Positions 5,854 through 7,152 of a stretch of 7,152 bases of DNA are shown piece after piece. Origin of the DNA: Oscillospiraceae bacterium (GTDB taxonomy: Bacteria > Bacillota > Clostridia > Oscillospirales > Ruminococcaceae). The notes under the pieces are model-generated. The model was not told the origin of the DNA. It did no database searches and was given only the letters and a program-made list of their open reading frames with translations. A program made the position numbers and the translations under genes. The DNA lies in assembly GCA_031285645.1 (NCBI GenBank), contig JAITVU010000115.1:1-7152 (forward strand). The letters run 5' to 3'. Position 1 is the stretch's first letter; each line of letters opens with the position of its first letter.

Positions 5854-6090
5854 TCAATCCGTGATCTCCGGCTCCTCTTCGGCAATCGCCGATTCGGAGA
5901 CGAGTTCGTCTTCATCGTCGTCCTCAAGGTCGGACGTATAATATTCGAGATCATCGGGATCGTCAAACAGGTAATCATCGTCGTCGTAGAGGTATTCGCC
6001 TCTCTTTTTAAAATATGCGGCCAGCGCAATGATGACGCCGGTGGCGGCGACAAAAAGCGCGACAAGCGCCAAAAATGAGCTTTTCTTCAT
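5854..6090 (-). CDS. Small single-pass membrane protein with acidic tail
   Basis: A 78-residue protein, MKKSS start. Residues 5-26 are a clean hydrophobic helix (FLALVALFVAATGVIIALAA) flanked by K2 K3 and K28 K29 R30. There is no lipobox cysteine and no clear signal-peptidase site, so it is probably a membrane anchor. From E32 to the end, 24 of 47 residues are Asp or Glu, with YDDDDY, FDDPDD and LEDDDEDE clusters plus several tyrosines. This looks like a disordered anionic tail that could bind cations or basic proteins; no function is known to me. Short proteins of this design occur in Clostridia. ATG 6090 is preceded by GAAAGGA about 10 nt upstream. It has its own promoter (6160-6188) and terminator (5789-5841), so it is probably a one-gene unit and a real gene rather than chance. 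Confidence 0.78.
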   Translation of the reverse strand: MKKSSFLALVALFVAATGVIIALAAYFKKRGEYLYDDDDYLFDDPDDLEYYTSDLEDDDEDELVSESAIAEEEPEITD

Positions 6091-6159
6091 GTGTCTACAA
6101 TCCTTTCGTTATGAAGTGGAATATTGTCCGCCACGTCACATCCGGTGCAATATACAGTT

Positions 6160-6188
6160 ATTATAATCTCTTTTCCCGCAAATAACAA
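6160..6188 (-). promoter_or_regulatory. Predicted sigma-A type promoter of the small acidic membrane protein gene
   Basis: On the minus strand a TTGTTA -35 box (6188-6183), 17-bp spacer and perfect TATAAT -10 box (6165-6160). Transcription would start near 6153, giving a leader of about 60 nt before ATG 6090. Confidence 0.65.
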
Positions 6189-6298
6189 TAAAAAAAGGGG
6201 AATTCTCACTTTTTTAATAAGGCATTCTATAAAATTCAAAAAACAGGCCATCTTATTTTTGCGGCAAAAAGAATACAAGCGACATGGCGACTATCGCA

Positions 6299-7152
6299 TC
6301 ACACCCTGTGCATCAGGTCTGTGTAGGTCGGCAGCGGCCACTGATCGGCGGGCATGATCACCTCGAGCATGTCACATTTTTCCCTCAGGCTCTTCATAAT
6401 GGGGCGCACCGTGTTTTGAATCGCGCCGGCGCGTTTTTTGCACTCCTGCTCCGGCGGCAGCTCCCAGCACGCGAAGTCGAGTTCCTCGCACAGCTCGTAA
6501 ATGCCGCGCGCCAGCTCGGACAGGCGGCCGACATAATCGCGCACGCCGTCGTTTTCAAAACCGGCCGTATGCATGGCGTTGAGGGAGCGGGCGGCGTCAC
6601 CGGCGACCGTCACCGCGGCGGGATAAATCTGGCGGCGCACCATCTGCAGCAGGGTATCGGCTTCAATATTCACGACTTTGCAGAAATTCTCCAGCAGAAC
6701 CTCGTATCTGGCATGGCACTCGTGTTCGCTGAAGACGCCGTGTTTTTCAAACAGGCCGATGTTTTTCGGCGCGATCATGCTCTCAATGGCGTCAAGCGTG
6801 GTGCTCAGGTTGGGCAGGCCGCGCTCCGCCGCCTCGCTGACCCACTCGGGCGTGTAATTGTTGCCGTTAAAGATGACGCGGCCATGCTTACCCATCGTGT
6901 CTGAAATGATCAGCGCCACTTCTTTTTCAATGTCGGCGCTGTTTTCAATGCGGTCGGCAAACTTTGAAAAGCATTCGGCCACGGCGGTGTTGAGTACTGT
7001 GTTGCAAAAGGCGACGGACTGCGAGGAGCCCAGCATGCGAAACTCAAACTTATTGCCTGTAAAGGCAAAGGGAGAGGTGCGGTTGCGGTCGCTGTCGTCC
7101 TTTTTAAGCGGGGCTAAAATGGCGACGCCGGTGTCGATGCTGCCGAGCTTTG
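6299..7152 (-). CDS. glnN: Glutamine synthetase type III (C-terminal part; 5' end outside window)
   Basis: Makes glutamine from glutamate, ammonia and ATP in the cytoplasm; type III enzymes are large dodecamers of about 700 residues found in Bacteroidetes, Clostridia and others. The minus strand is open from the right edge to TGA at 6301-6299, 283 residues. The hallmark DRNRTSPFAFTGNKFEFRM lies at fragment residues 21-39, including the arginines and FEFRM strand of the catalytic core. It is followed by LGSSQSVAF, LNTAVAE, IFNGNNYTPEWVSEAERG-like text and the type III C-terminal helical region. The protein ends PLPTYTDLMHRV, as is typical of the group. An ATG at 7036 is internal to the conserved core and is not the start. 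No strong terminator is visible in the 110 nt between its stop and the promoter at 6160-6188. Compared with my memory of other members, VAFCNTVLN replaces a more usual IAGPNIVLN. Confidence 0.94.
   Translation of the reverse strand, partial: KLGSIDTGVAILAPLKKDDSDRNRTSPFAFTGNKFEFRMLGSSQSVAFCNTVLNTAVAECFSKFADRIENSADIEKEVALIISDTMGKHGRVIFNGNNYTPEWVSEAAERGLPNLSTTLDAIESMIAPKNIGLFEKHGVFSEHECHARYEVLLENFCKVVNIEADTLLQMVRRQIYPAAVTVAGDAARSLNAMHTAGFENDGVRDYVGRLSELARGIYELCEELDFACWELPPEQECKKRAGAIQNTVRPIMKSLREKCDMLEVIMPADQWPLPTYTDLMHRV

Noticed and set aside
6190..6216. Imperfect palindrome with A-run, GAATTC centre and T-run as a terminator for glnN
   Set aside because: The pairing has mismatches and a G-T pair and leaves no real loop, so it does not form a convincing intrinsic terminator.
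6087..6278. Minus-strand 63-codon frame upstream of the acidic membrane protein
   Set aside because: It covers the predicted promoter at 6160-6188, has no good ribosome site and shows no family motif.
6284..6904. Plus-strand open frame of 206 codons
   Set aside because: It is antisense to the glutamine synthetase III coding region, which carries unmistakable family signatures.

Overview
The window looks like chromosomal DNA from a moderately GC-rich Clostridia-type Firmicute, possibly an Oscillospiraceae relative. This rests on a type III glutamine synthetase, a Firmicute-style RecD2 helicase, strong AGGAGG-like ribosome sites, a TTG start on manA, and -35/-10 promoters with 17-bp spacers. 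The genus is not determined.

Layout, left to right. (1) 1-428, minus strand: the N-terminal 142 codons of a class I mannose-6-phosphate isomerase (manA), cut by the window edge. (2) 429-777: a divergent intergenic region with two back-to-back promoters. The manA leader carries about six consecutive short perfect hairpins. (3) 778-2361, plus strand: one 528-codon reading frame interrupted by an in-frame TAA at 1078-1080. It encodes an uncharacterised protein, tentatively a concanavalin-like N-terminal domain followed by a region resembling C39-like/BtrH-type proteins. It is best read as a pseudogene or a sequencing error. (4) 2445-4661, plus: an intact RecD2-family DNA helicase. (5) 4736-5230, plus: a Nudix hydrolase with a perfect Nudix box, possibly co-transcribed with recD2. 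(6) 5231-5853: no credible gene. The stretch is packed with hairpins and inverted repeats and ends in a strong intrinsic terminator. (7) 5854-6090, minus: a 78-residue single-pass membrane protein with a very acidic tail and its own promoter. (8) 6299-7152, minus: the C-terminal 283 residues of glutamine synthetase type III, cut by the right edge.

The genes do not form one pathway. manA (sugar phosphate metabolism), recD2 (DNA repair) and glnN (nitrogen assimilation) are housekeeping functions. I found no convincing new multi-gene system. The parts most worth a second look are the interrupted two-domain gene, the hairpin array in the manA leader, and the palindrome-rich block between the Nudix gene and the small acidic membrane protein.
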